From the NCBI GenBank assembly GCA_035255485.1, contig DATEZO010000288.1:1-18684 (forward strand): a stretch of 18,684 bases of DNA, written 5' to 3'. This DNA is from DATEZO01 sp035255485 (lineage in GTDB: Bacteria > Pseudomonadota > Gammaproteobacteria > Burkholderiales > Burkholderiaceae_D). Each line of letters opens with the position of its first letter. Within the stretch, counting starts at the first letter, position 1. Under the pieces are notes generated by a model. That model saw nothing but the letters and a program-made list of their open reading frames with translations, searched no databases and had not been told where the DNA came from. A program made the translations under genes and the position numbers. This document shows positions 1-6,075 of this stretch, one piece after another.

Positions 1-1557
1 CGGCAGCTTGCGCAGCACCTGCGCCACGACCCAGCGATCGATCGCCGGCAGCATGCCGCAGCGTTCGGCAGCCGGGATGAACGTCATCGGCAACAGCAGT
101 TGTCCCTGTTCATCGCGATAGCGCAGCAGCACTTCATGCTGCGGCGGGTCAGCGGTGGGGCGCAACGGTACGATGCTTTGATAATGCAACTGGAAACCGC
201 CCTGATCGAGCGCAACCTGCAGCCGTGCCGCCCAGTCGATGCGGGCATTGCGTTCCGGCGCTGCAGCGCGGCGCGCGGTCACTGACTGGATCCGGCTGCG
301 GCCCTGGTCCGTGGCGGCATGGCAGGCGGCATCCGCTTCGCGCAGGAGCGACTGGATATCTTTCGATTGTTCGGTGATGGCGACCAGCCCGATGCGGATG
401 CCCACGCTGAACTGTTTGCCTTTCCATTCGAAGCGGAACGCGCGCACCGTATTGACCAGCTGCTGCGCGATCTCTTCTGCCTTGGGCAACTGGCAGCCTT
501 CCAGCAGGATGCCGAACTCGTCGCCGCCCAGCCGCGCCAGCATGTCGGATTTGCGCATCTTGCCGCTCAGCACGCTCGATACTTGCCGCAGCAGCTGGTC
601 GCCGGCCAGATGCCCGCAGCGCTCGTTGATGCTGGCGAACTGGTCAAGTTCGAGAAACAGCAAGGCATGCTGCCGCTGCATCGTCTTTGCCGAATGCAGC
701 AGGCGGGCCGCGCTCAATTCGAATTCGACCCGGTTGGACAGTCCGGCCAGCGCATCCTCGCTCGGGCAGCGTTGGCTGAGGTCTTCAATCCTGGCAATGA
801 AATACAACGGGTTGCCCGCGGCATTGTGCACCAGCGAAAAACTGATCCGCACCGGCAGCGCGCGTCCATCCTTGTGCAGATAGCGGGTTTCCATCTGGTA
901 GGTTTCCAGCTGGTTGGCCAGGACCAGCTGCATGAAGGTCTGGTCGATATCCAGGTCGTCCGGGTGCGTGACCGCCTGGAATGTGGTGTCCAGCAATTCG
1001 CTTTCTGCATAACCGAGGCTGGCGCACAGCGTCTGGTTGACCTTCAGCCATTTGCCCTGCAGCGACACGAGCGCCATGCCGATCGGCGCATTGTCGAATG
1101 CGCCGCGAAACCGCGCTTCGCTTTCCTGCTGCGCTGCCTGCGCCAACAACTTTTCCCTGGCGGTGCGATGTTCGTGCAGCAATTTTCTCAGGACTGCGGG
1201 CAGCAAGGCCAGATAATTGCCGCGCGCATCCTTGAACAGATAATCCTGGATTCCCACCCGCAGCGCTTCCAGCGCGGTGGCTTCATCGTTGTGCGTGATC
1301 AGCATCAGCACTGGCGGAATGACGTCGGGCAGGTTGCGGATCGCATCGAAGCACTCCAGCCCGCTCATGTCCGCCAGGCAGCTGTCGAGCACGATGCAGT
1401 GCGGCTGTACGGTCCTGATCCGGTCCAGTGCAGACTGCGCGGAATCACAGACATCGACGTCCCAATCCAGCTCGGCGCTGGCCAGCACGCTGCGCTGCGC
1501 GCGCTGGTCGTCCATGCCGCTGCTTGCCACGAGGATTCTGGTTGCACGATTCATCAT
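1..1557 (-). CDS. REC-like / PAS / GGDEF / EAL cyclic-di-GMP turnover protein (C-terminus beyond left edge)
   Basis: The frame is open from an ATG ATG pair at 1557-1552 to the left edge, giving 519 visible residues and no stop. Residues 5-125 fit a CheY-like receiver with D58, T88 and K109 in the usual places, but the acidic pair expected near residues 12-13 is replaced by Ser-Ser. A short helical linker (about 125-147) leads to a PAS domain (about 146-262) and a GGDEF domain (about 268-430). The GGDEF domain has an intact GGDEF at 344-348 and an RxxD inhibitory site (RKSD, 335-338) exactly five residues upstream. An EAL phosphodiesterase domain starts near 442 with EVLLR (475-479) in place of EALLR and is cut by the window edge. 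The family makes and/or degrades c-di-GMP in the cytosol to control motility and biofilm. Both motifs look usable, so a bifunctional enzyme is possible; the net activity cannot be read from sequence. No strong Shine-Dalgarno precedes the start, and the second ATG is an equal candidate. Confidence 0.9.
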   Translation of the reverse strand, partial: MMNRATRILVASSGMDDQRAQRSVLASAELDWDVDVCDSAQSALDRIRTVQPHCIVLDSCLADMSGLECFDAIRNLPDVIPPVLMLITHNDEATALEALRVGIQDYLFKDARGNYLALLPAVLRKLLHEHRTAREKLLAQAAQQESEARFRGAFDNAPIGMALVSLQGKWLKVNQTLCASLGYAESELLDTTFQAVTHPDDLDIDQTFMQLVLANQLETYQMETRYLHKDGRALPVRISFSLVHNAAGNPLYFIARIEDLSQRCPSEDALAGLSNRVEFELSAARLLHSAKTMQRQHALLFLELDQFASINERCGHLAGDQLLRQVSSVLSGKMRKSDMLARLGGDEFGILLEGCQLPKAEEIAQQLVNTVRAFRFEWKGKQFSVGIRIGLVAITEQSKDIQSLLREADAACHAATDQGRSRIQSVTARRAAAPERNARIDWAARLQVALDQGGFQLHYQSIVPLRPTADPPQHEVLLRYRDEQGQLLLPMTFIPAAERCGMLPAIDRWVVAQVLRKLP

Positions 1558-1589
1558 TGTCTGACGGCGGCACAAGAAAAAGAACAGTC

Positions 1590-1617
1590 ACTATATTGCA
1601 TCCGGCCCCGCCGGCAA
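1590..1617 (-). promoter_or_regulatory. Candidate sigma-70-type promoter for the GGDEF/EAL gene
   Basis: On the minus strand TTGCCG (1617-1612) is followed after 16 bases by TATAGT (1595-1590). These match 4/6 and 5/6 of the -35 and -10 consensus. Initiation would fall near 1583, leaving a leader of about 26 bases before the start codon. This is a pattern match only. Confidence 0.4.
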
Positions 1618-1744
1618 CGCGGTTGCATGCGCGCCGTACCAGGCTGAATCGATCATAGCATGCGGGTTCACTGCATTTTTCAAGATTGTTGCGCGCATAC
1701 CGATTGTTTTTACAACGTTACGCATGCTGCCCGGCAATCCTGGA

Positions 1745-2404
1745 TCAGCGCTTCCTTGCCAGCGTCAGGCCGTCGCCCAGCGGCAACAGCGCCAGATCGA
1801 TGCGCGCATCCGCATGCAATTTGCGATTCAACGCCTGGATCGCCGCCGTGTCGTCATCTTGTGCCGGATGCGCCACCTTGCCGTCCCACAGCACGTTGTC
1901 GATGGCGATGACGCCGCCGGCGCGCAACAGCGCAAGGCAACGCTCGTAATACGCGTCGTAGCCGGTCTTGTCGGCATCGATGAAGGCAAAATCGAACCGG
2001 CCCGCTTCGCCTTCGGCAAGCAGGGCGTCCAGCGTATCCAGCGCCGGCGCCAGACGCAGGTCGATCTTGCGCGCCACGCCCGCCTGTTCCCAATACAGGC
2101 GGGCGCTATCGGTAAATTCACGGCTGATATCGCAGGCAATGATCTGCCCGTCATGCGGCAATGCCAGGGCGACGGCCAGGCTGCTGTAGCCGGTGAAAAC
2201 GCCGATTTCCAGCGTCCGGCGCGCGCCAAGCAGCTGCACCAGCAGCGCCATGAACTGGCCCTGCTCCGGAGCGATCTGCATGTTGGCAAACGGATGGTTG
2301 CGGTTGGCGTCGCGCAACGCCGCCAGCGCCGGATGCTCGCGCAGCGATACGTCGAGCAGATAGTGGTAGACGGCATCATCCATGCTGAGGGTACGGTTCG
2401 ACAT
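1745..2404 (-). CDS. Class I SAM-dependent O-methyltransferase (caffeoyl-CoA OMT-like family)
   Basis: This 219-residue protein has the usual length of the small bacterial O-methyltransferases related to catechol and caffeoyl-CoA methyltransferases. The SAM-binding motif I is EIGVFTGYSS (66-75). An acidic residue ending the next strand (CDIS, D92) should bind the ribose. The family metal and catalytic residues appear as FIDADK (141-146) and IDNVLW (168-173). Such enzymes use a divalent metal to methylate vicinal hydroxyl groups on small aromatic or related substrates in the cytosol; the substrate here is unknown. I chose the ATG at 2404 (MSNRTLSMDD) because AGGA lies about 7 bases upstream and family homology begins there. 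The frame extends 14 codons further, but with no ribosome site. It is divergent from the phosphoesterase gene and appears monocistronic. Confidence 0.88.
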   Translation of the reverse strand: MSNRTLSMDDAVYHYLLDVSLREHPALAALRDANRNHPFANMQIAPEQGQFMALLVQLLGARRTLEIGVFTGYSSLAVALALPHDGQIIACDISREFTDSARLYWEQAGVARKIDLRLAPALDTLDALLAEGEAGRFDFAFIDADKTGYDAYYERCLALLRAGGVIAIDNVLWDGKVAHPAQDDDTAAIQALNRKLHADARIDLALLPLGDGLTLARKR

Positions 2405-2570
2405 GATTTTTCCTGGATGAAAACGTGAAAAGCGCCAACCCGGCACCGTGCCCGATGTGCGGGCTATAAAAGGATGACACGCGACCGATGGTAAAAATTC
2501 CCGCCATCCGATGCGATGCCCGGCCAGACGCCGTGACTACGGATCGCGCATGAGTGCAAGGAAAAATGCT

Positions 2571-2601
2571 GTCGTTCCCGCAAGTTGGCAGCGGGAACGA
2601 C
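2571..2601. repeat. Perfect 11-bp inverted repeat
   Basis: GTCGTTCCCGC (2571-2581) and GCGGGAACGAC (2591-2601) are exact reverse complements separated by 9 bases. No T-tract follows on the plus strand. On the minus strand a short T-run comes three bases after the stem (AGCATTTTT), but no gene lies upstream on that strand to terminate. It could be an operator, a mobile palindromic repeat or an RNA hairpin. Confidence 0.8.
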
Positions 2602-2655
2602 AAACCTGTGCCGAATCAATCATTCCCTGCGCCGCGACCCACGTGCAGCGCGGGC

Positions 2656-2713
2656 GCGCAAATTGCAATAGCGGGAAAGGCGCGCTTACCATTTCCGCTA
2701 TTGCAATTTGCGC
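2656..2713. repeat. Near-perfect 22-bp inverted repeat in the phosphoesterase leader
   Basis: The left arm (2656-2678, beginning GCGCAAATTGCAATAGCGG) and right arm (2692-2713, ending ATTGCAATTTGCGC) are reverse complements except for one extra G in the left arm. The spacer is 13 bases. The hairpin ends 27 bases before the ATG at 2741 and leaves the Shine-Dalgarno AAGGAGG (2728-2734) unpaired. No T-tract follows on either strand, so a simple terminator is unlikely. Confidence 0.85.
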
Positions 2714-2740
2714 GACTTCATTTCCAGAAGGAGGAAAAGC

Positions 2741-3208
2741 ATGCTGATTGGCGTGATTTCGGATACCCATGGCTTGCTGCGGCCGCAGGCGCTGGCTGCC
2801 CTTGCCGACGCGGCACACATCATCCACGCCGGCGACATCGGCAATGCGGAGATCCTGCAACAACTGGCCCGGATCGCGCCGGTGACGGCGATTCGCGGCA
2901 ACAACGATACGTACGCATGGGCAACGGCGATTCCGGAAACGCAATGCATCAGCATTGGCGGCACGGCACTGTATGTATTGCATGACATCAAGGCGCTCGA
3001 CATCGATCCCGTAGCGGGAGGCGTGACTGCCGTCATTTTCGGGCATTCGCACCAGCCCTCCATCGAGATGCGCGACGGCGTCCTGTTTCTCAATCCGGGC
3101 AGTGCCGGGCCGCGCAGATTCCATTTACCGGTATCCGTTGCGCGGCTGGAAATTGCCGACGGCACGGCCGATGCGGAAATTCTCGAACTGGAAATCGATC
3201 CGGCTTGA
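2741..3208 (+). CDS. YfcE/MJ0936-type metallophosphoesterase
   Basis: This 155-residue protein belongs to the calcineurin-like phosphoesterase superfamily, small YfcE-like branch. All dinuclear-metal motifs are visible in order: DTH (D8, H10), GDIG (G31-D32), GNND (53-56), the histidine of LHD (H81) and GHSH (H102, H104). A typical NPGSAG turn follows at 118-123. Relatives are cytosolic Mn-dependent phosphodiesterases active on model substrates, with unclear physiological targets. I chose the ATG at 2741 because AAGGAGG lies 6 bases upstream and the conserved core MLIGVISDTH begins at once. A TTG at 2708 would add 11 residues but lies inside the long inverted repeat. The gene converges on the FAD dehydrogenase, with 32 bases between the two stop codons. 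A short GGCGCGTTCGCGCC palindrome at 3213-3226 lies in the gap but has no T-tract. Confidence 0.92.
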   Translation: MLIGVISDTHGLLRPQALAALADAAHIIHAGDIGNAEILQQLARIAPVTAIRGNNDTYAWATAIPETQCISIGGTALYVLHDIKALDIDPVAGGVTAVIFGHSHQPSIEMRDGVLFLNPGSAGPRRFHLPVSVARLEIADGTADAEILELEIDPA

Positions 3209-3240
3209 AGCAGGCGCGTTCGCGCCATGTTCGCGCTATC

Positions 3241-4851
3241 CTACGCCGCCTGCGCCGCCATGCTGACCGCCACCGCTTCGGCGACCTTGATGCCGTCGAT
3301 GGCGGCCGACATGATGCCGCCGGCATAGCCCGCGCCTTCGCCGGCGGGGTACAGACCGCGCGTATTCACGCTTTGCAGGTCGTCGTCGCGGCGCTTGATG
3401 CGCACCGGTGACGAGGTGCGCGTCTCGACCCCGGTCAGCACCGCGTCATGCATTGCATATCCCTTGATCTGGCGCTCGAAGGCGGGCAAGGCTTCGCGTA
3501 TCGCCGCGATCGCGTAATCGGGCAGCGAGGGTGCCAGGTCGGTCAGATGCACGCCCGGCTTGTAGGATGGCAGCACCGCGCCGAATTGCGTCGATGGCTT
3601 GCCCGCCAGGAAATCGCCGACCAGCTGGCCCGGCGCATCGTAATTTTCACCGCCCATGACATAGGCGCGCGATTCCAGCGCGCACTGCAAATCGATGCCG
3701 GCCAGCGGATGGCCCGGATAATCGGCCGGCGTGATGCCGACCACGATGCCGCTGTTGGCATTGCGTTCGTTGCGCGAATACTGGCTCATGCCATTGGTCA
3801 CCACCCGCCCCGGCTCGGAAGTCGCGGCGACCACGGTGCCGCCCGGGCACATGCAAAAGCTGTAGACTGCGCGGCCATTGGTCGCATGATGCACCAGCTT
3901 GTAATCGGCTGCGCCCAGCAGCGGATGCCCGGCGAATTTACCGAAGCGCGCATGGTCGATCAGGGCTTGCGGATGCTCGGCCCGAAAGCCGATCGAAAAC
4001 GGTTTCGCTTCCAGATAGACGCCGCGCTGGTGCAGCATCCGGAAGGTATCGCGCGCGCTGTGCCCGACTGCCAGCACCACGTGATCGGCGACGATCTGTT
4101 CGCCGCCGGCCAGCGTCACGCCGCGTATCTGACCCTGCTCGATCTCCAGATCGGCGACCCTGGCTTCGAACCGGAATTCGCCGCCGAGCGCCTCGATGGT
4201 GGCGCGCATCGCCTCGATCATCTTCACCAGGCGAAAGGTGCCGATATGCGGCTTGCTGACGTACAGGATTTCCTCCGGCGCATACGCCTTCACGAATTCG
4301 GTCAGCACTTTGCGGCCGTAATGCTTCGGGTCCTTGATCTGACTGTGCAGCTTGCCGTCGGAAAACGTCCCCGCGCCGCCTTCGCCGAACTGCACATTCG
4401 ACTCCGGATTGAGTTCGCGCTTGCGCCACAGGCCCCAGGTATCGCGGGTGCGTTCGCGCACTTTCTTGCCACGCTCCAGGATCAGCGGCCGGAAACCCAT
4501 TTGCGCCAGGATCAGCGCGGCAAACAGGCCGCACGGCCCAAAGCCGATGATGACCGGGCGTGCCTTGATGCGGGCCGGCGCTTGCGCGACGACATGGTAG
4601 GCGGTATCCGGCGCGATACCGACATGCGGCACACCGCGCAGGCGCGCCAGCAGCGCTTTTTCATCCCGGACTTCCACATCCAGCGTGTAGACCAGCATGA
4701 TCGCGCTTTTCTTGCGCGCATCGTAACCGCGCCGGAACAGGGTGTAGCCGACCAGCTCTGCCGCCGGGATTTTCAGGCGCGCCAGGATCGCGGCCGGTAA
4801 ATCGGCGTCAGGGTGGTCGAGCGGGAGTTGTACATCGGTGAGTCGCAGCAT
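3241..4851 (-). CDS. FAD-dependent dehydrogenase, COG2509 family
   Basis: The 536-residue protein matches the COG2509 group of uncharacterised FAD/NAD(P)-dependent dehydrogenases in length and layout. An N-terminal domain of about 95 residues precedes a Rossmann dinucleotide site GFGPCG (103-108), with the family's ERG acidic turn at 126-128. A conserved FGEGGAGTFSDGKL stretch follows at about 155-168. A second flavin contact, PAGEGAGYAGG, lies at about 502-512 near the C-terminus. The protein is expected in the cytosol; no substrate is established for this family and none can be read here. The ATG at 4851 lacks a good Shine-Dalgarno but fits the family N-terminus. TAAAAT at 4891-4886 could be a -10 box, although no matching -35 is visible. 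No operon partner is seen. Confidence 0.88.
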   Translation of the reverse strand: MLRLTDVQLPLDHPDADLPAAILARLKIPAAELVGYTLFRRGYDARKKSAIMLVYTLDVEVRDEKALLARLRGVPHVGIAPDTAYHVVAQAPARIKARPVIIGFGPCGLFAALILAQMGFRPLILERGKKVRERTRDTWGLWRKRELNPESNVQFGEGGAGTFSDGKLHSQIKDPKHYGRKVLTEFVKAYAPEEILYVSKPHIGTFRLVKMIEAMRATIEALGGEFRFEARVADLEIEQGQIRGVTLAGGEQIVADHVVLAVGHSARDTFRMLHQRGVYLEAKPFSIGFRAEHPQALIDHARFGKFAGHPLLGAADYKLVHHATNGRAVYSFCMCPGGTVVAATSEPGRVVTNGMSQYSRNERNANSGIVVGITPADYPGHPLAGIDLQCALESRAYVMGGENYDAPGQLVGDFLAGKPSTQFGAVLPSYKPGVHLTDLAPSLPDYAIAAIREALPAFERQIKGYAMHDAVLTGVETRTSSPVRIKRRDDDLQSVNTRGLYPAGEGAGYAGGIMSAAIDGIKVAEAVAVSMAAQAA

Positions 4852-5288
4852 GCGCAGTAGTCCGGCAAATCAGGGCGGGCGCGCTATTTTACTGCATGGC
4901 TGGCGCGCGTGAATCCCGGGGGCTTTACGGTTGCATGCGGGAAGCTGCTGCCATTGCCGCCATGTTGATGCATGTTGCACGGGAGTATCAGTGAAAATAG
5001 CATTGTTTTCGTAATCATTTCGCGGCTGTTTGAAAATACAAGCCGTAGTATATGAATACGCCCGATCCGGGATTAGCCACGGGAAAATAGCGGATGGCGC
5101 CCCCATCCGCAAGCATGGCGGCGCGCATCCAGACGGGTATGGCTTGGGAAAGCGCTGCGCATGCGCAGCCTCGGGAAGCACATTTCCCGAACGCCGCTGC
5201 GCTGCATCCGCGCTATCACTGCGCCGGCACGTTCCATTGCAATGATTGCGACGGCATTGCCCGAAAAATCCCTGGCGCCGGCGCGACG
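4852..5288. other. Intergenic region with terminators and several palindromes
   Basis: No credible coding sequence is present; the longest minus-strand frame (4870-5181) has no recognisable domain or ribosome site. The DUF2383 terminator occupies the right end. A second terminator-like hairpin lies at 5086-5110. Between them are a perfect 16-bp palindrome GCTGCGCATGCGCAGC (5154-5169) and a 6-bp stem CGGGAA/TTCCCG (5172-5189). The left part should contain the promoter of the FAD dehydrogenase. Confidence 0.6.
5086..5110 (-). terminator. Second candidate intrinsic terminator downstream of the DUF2383 gene
   Basis: Reading the minus strand, an exact 8-bp stem GCGGATGG/CCATCCGC with a 5-base loop (5110-5090) is followed by TATTTT. 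It lies about 180 bases past the DUF2383 stop and could insulate the FAD dehydrogenase from read-through. The T-tract is short. Confidence 0.45.
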
Positions 5289-5294
5289 TCAGGG
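5264..5294 (-). terminator. Intrinsic terminator overlapping the DUF2383 stop codon
   Basis: On the minus strand CCCTG (5294-5290) pairs with CAGGG (5274-5270). An inner stem CGTCG/CGGCG (one G-U pair) with a 3-base loop lies inside, after one A/C mismatch. ATTTTT follows immediately (5269-5264). The hairpin contains the TGA stop (5291-5289), so the transcript ends almost at the end of the coding sequence. Confidence 0.7.
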
Positions 5295-5756
5295 CTTGCC
5301 CAGATTCCGGCTGGCCTGGGTCCGGTCACGCAGCGCCTTGACCTGGTCGTGGTTGCGCAGCGCGCCCTGATATTGCCGTTCCACGACAGCACGGATTTCC
5401 GGCGGCAGCACCTTGTCCAGCGCATCGCGATAACGGCGCACTGCCACGTCTTCGCCGCGTTCGCATTCGGACAGCACTGCATGCTCGTCCCGGCCGCTGA
5501 TGGCAGCCTTGATATCGACCCAGCGCCGATGCAGGGTGCCGGCAAGGCTGCTTTTCGTTTCCGGATCGCCGCCATAGCCGCGTACCAGTTCCTGCAATTC
5601 GGCGGCGGACGAATCGCAGCTTTGCGCACGGTTGTCAAGCAGCGACTTCACTTGCGCTTCGTTCACGTGCGCGGCGCAGTCGCGAAAACCCTCTGCGCCA
5701 TCCTTGCAGGTTTGAATCAAATCGTTCAGGGTCGAAATAATGTCGTCTTTGTCCAT
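5289..5756 (-). CDS. PA2169/DUF2383 family four-helix-bundle protein
   Basis: The 155-residue sequence opens with MDKDDIISTLNDLIQTCKDG, the characteristic start of the DUF2383 (PA2169) family, and has its usual length. It is predicted almost all helical and charged, with helices at about 3-17, 30-60, 72-100 and 103-132, consistent with a ferritin-like four-helix bundle. There is no signal peptide or membrane segment. The family's biochemical role is unknown; members are often linked to stress or stationary phase, which would suit the nearby prkA-yeaH-spoVR operon, but that link is inference. I chose the ATG at 5756 because family similarity starts there. The frame extends 26 codons upstream without resembling the family. 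No strong Shine-Dalgarno is seen. The gene appears monocistronic with its own terminator. Confidence 0.87.
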   Translation of the reverse strand: MDKDDIISTLNDLIQTCKDGAEGFRDCAAHVNEAQVKSLLDNRAQSCDSSAAELQELVRGYGGDPETKSSLAGTLHRRWVDIKAAISGRDEHAVLSECERGEDVAVRRYRDALDKVLPPEIRAVVERQYQGALRNHDQVKALRDRTQASRNLGKP

Positions 5757-5786
5757 GGCTATCCCGAAAGGAAGTTGAAATGACAT

Positions 5787-5804
5787 CCGGCAATCGTTTG
5801 CCGG
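5787..5804. repeat. 7-bp inverted repeat in the DUF2383 leader
   Basis: CCGGCAA (5787-5793) and TTGCCGG (5798-5804) form a perfect stem with a TCGT loop, about 30 bases upstream of the DUF2383 start. It could be an operator or leader hairpin. No T-tract follows. Confidence 0.5.
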
Positions 5805-5953
5805 CAAACGGAAAGACGCAAGCCGCATGCCCACGACCCGCCATGGCAGGACATACCATCGTGGCGCAACAACGCAAGCGCAAAAGCTACCGCAGGGCGG
5901 AAAAATTTACAGAGCGAACGGCAGCGAACCGCATGGACAAATCGCATCCACGC

Positions 5954-6016
5954 AAAAAAAAAAGCCATCCGTCAAGCCCGCATTCCGGTTGTGGCAGCGA
6001 TCAGCGGCGCCACAAC
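5954..6016 (-). terminator. Possible transcription end of the prkA-yeaH-spoVR operon
   Basis: Downstream of the spoVR stop on the minus strand, GTTGTGGC/GCCACAAC forms an exact 8-bp stem with a 13-base loop (6016-5988). Ten consecutive T follow at 5963-5954. The 24 bases between hairpin and T-run are more than a textbook terminator allows, so this is tentative. Confidence 0.35.
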
Positions 6017-6075
6017 TTTCATGCATGCTTTCAGGATGGCAAATTTCCAGATCGAATCATGCCAGGCAAGCGTCT

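Larger units (their letters stand above)
2405..2740. other. Divergent intergenic region between methyltransferase and phosphoesterase genes
   Basis: These 336 bases hold the 5' leaders of both flanking genes. I find no credible coding frame. Two inverted repeats dominate the plus-strand half: a perfect 11-bp stem at 2571-2601 and a near-perfect 22-bp stem at 2656-2713. I could not place a confident -35/-10 pair for either gene. Confidence 0.6.
5757..6075. other. Intergenic region between the DUF2383 gene and spoVR
   Basis: No convincing gene is present. It contains a 7-bp hairpin in the DUF2383 leader (5787-5804), a run of ten A (5954-5963; T10 on the minus strand) and a GTTGTGGC/GCCACAAC hairpin (5988-6016), the last two downstream of spoVR. 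The DUF2383 promoter must lie here, but I could not single it out. Confidence 0.55.

Noticed and set aside
319..1647. 442-codon plus-strand open frame across the GGDEF/EAL gene
   Set aside because: It is antisense to a frame with clear receiver, PAS, GGDEF and EAL motifs and shows no domain of its own. Long antisense frames are expected in GC-rich coding DNA.
2708..2740. TTG start adding 11 residues to the phosphoesterase
   Set aside because: It lies partly inside the hairpin arm without a ribosome site; AAGGAGG and the conserved MLIGVISDTH support the ATG at 2741.
3209..3240. Bidirectional terminator between the phosphoesterase and FAD dehydrogenase genes
   Set aside because: The GGCGCGTTCGCGCC palindrome is short and has no T-tract on either side.
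3448..4800. 450-codon plus-strand open frame opposite the FAD dehydrogenase
   Set aside because: It is an antisense shadow; the minus-strand product has both flavin-binding motifs and full family length.
4870..5181. 103-codon minus-strand frame downstream of the DUF2383 gene
   Set aside because: It has no ribosome site or motif, and it crosses the terminator-like hairpin and part of a palindrome.
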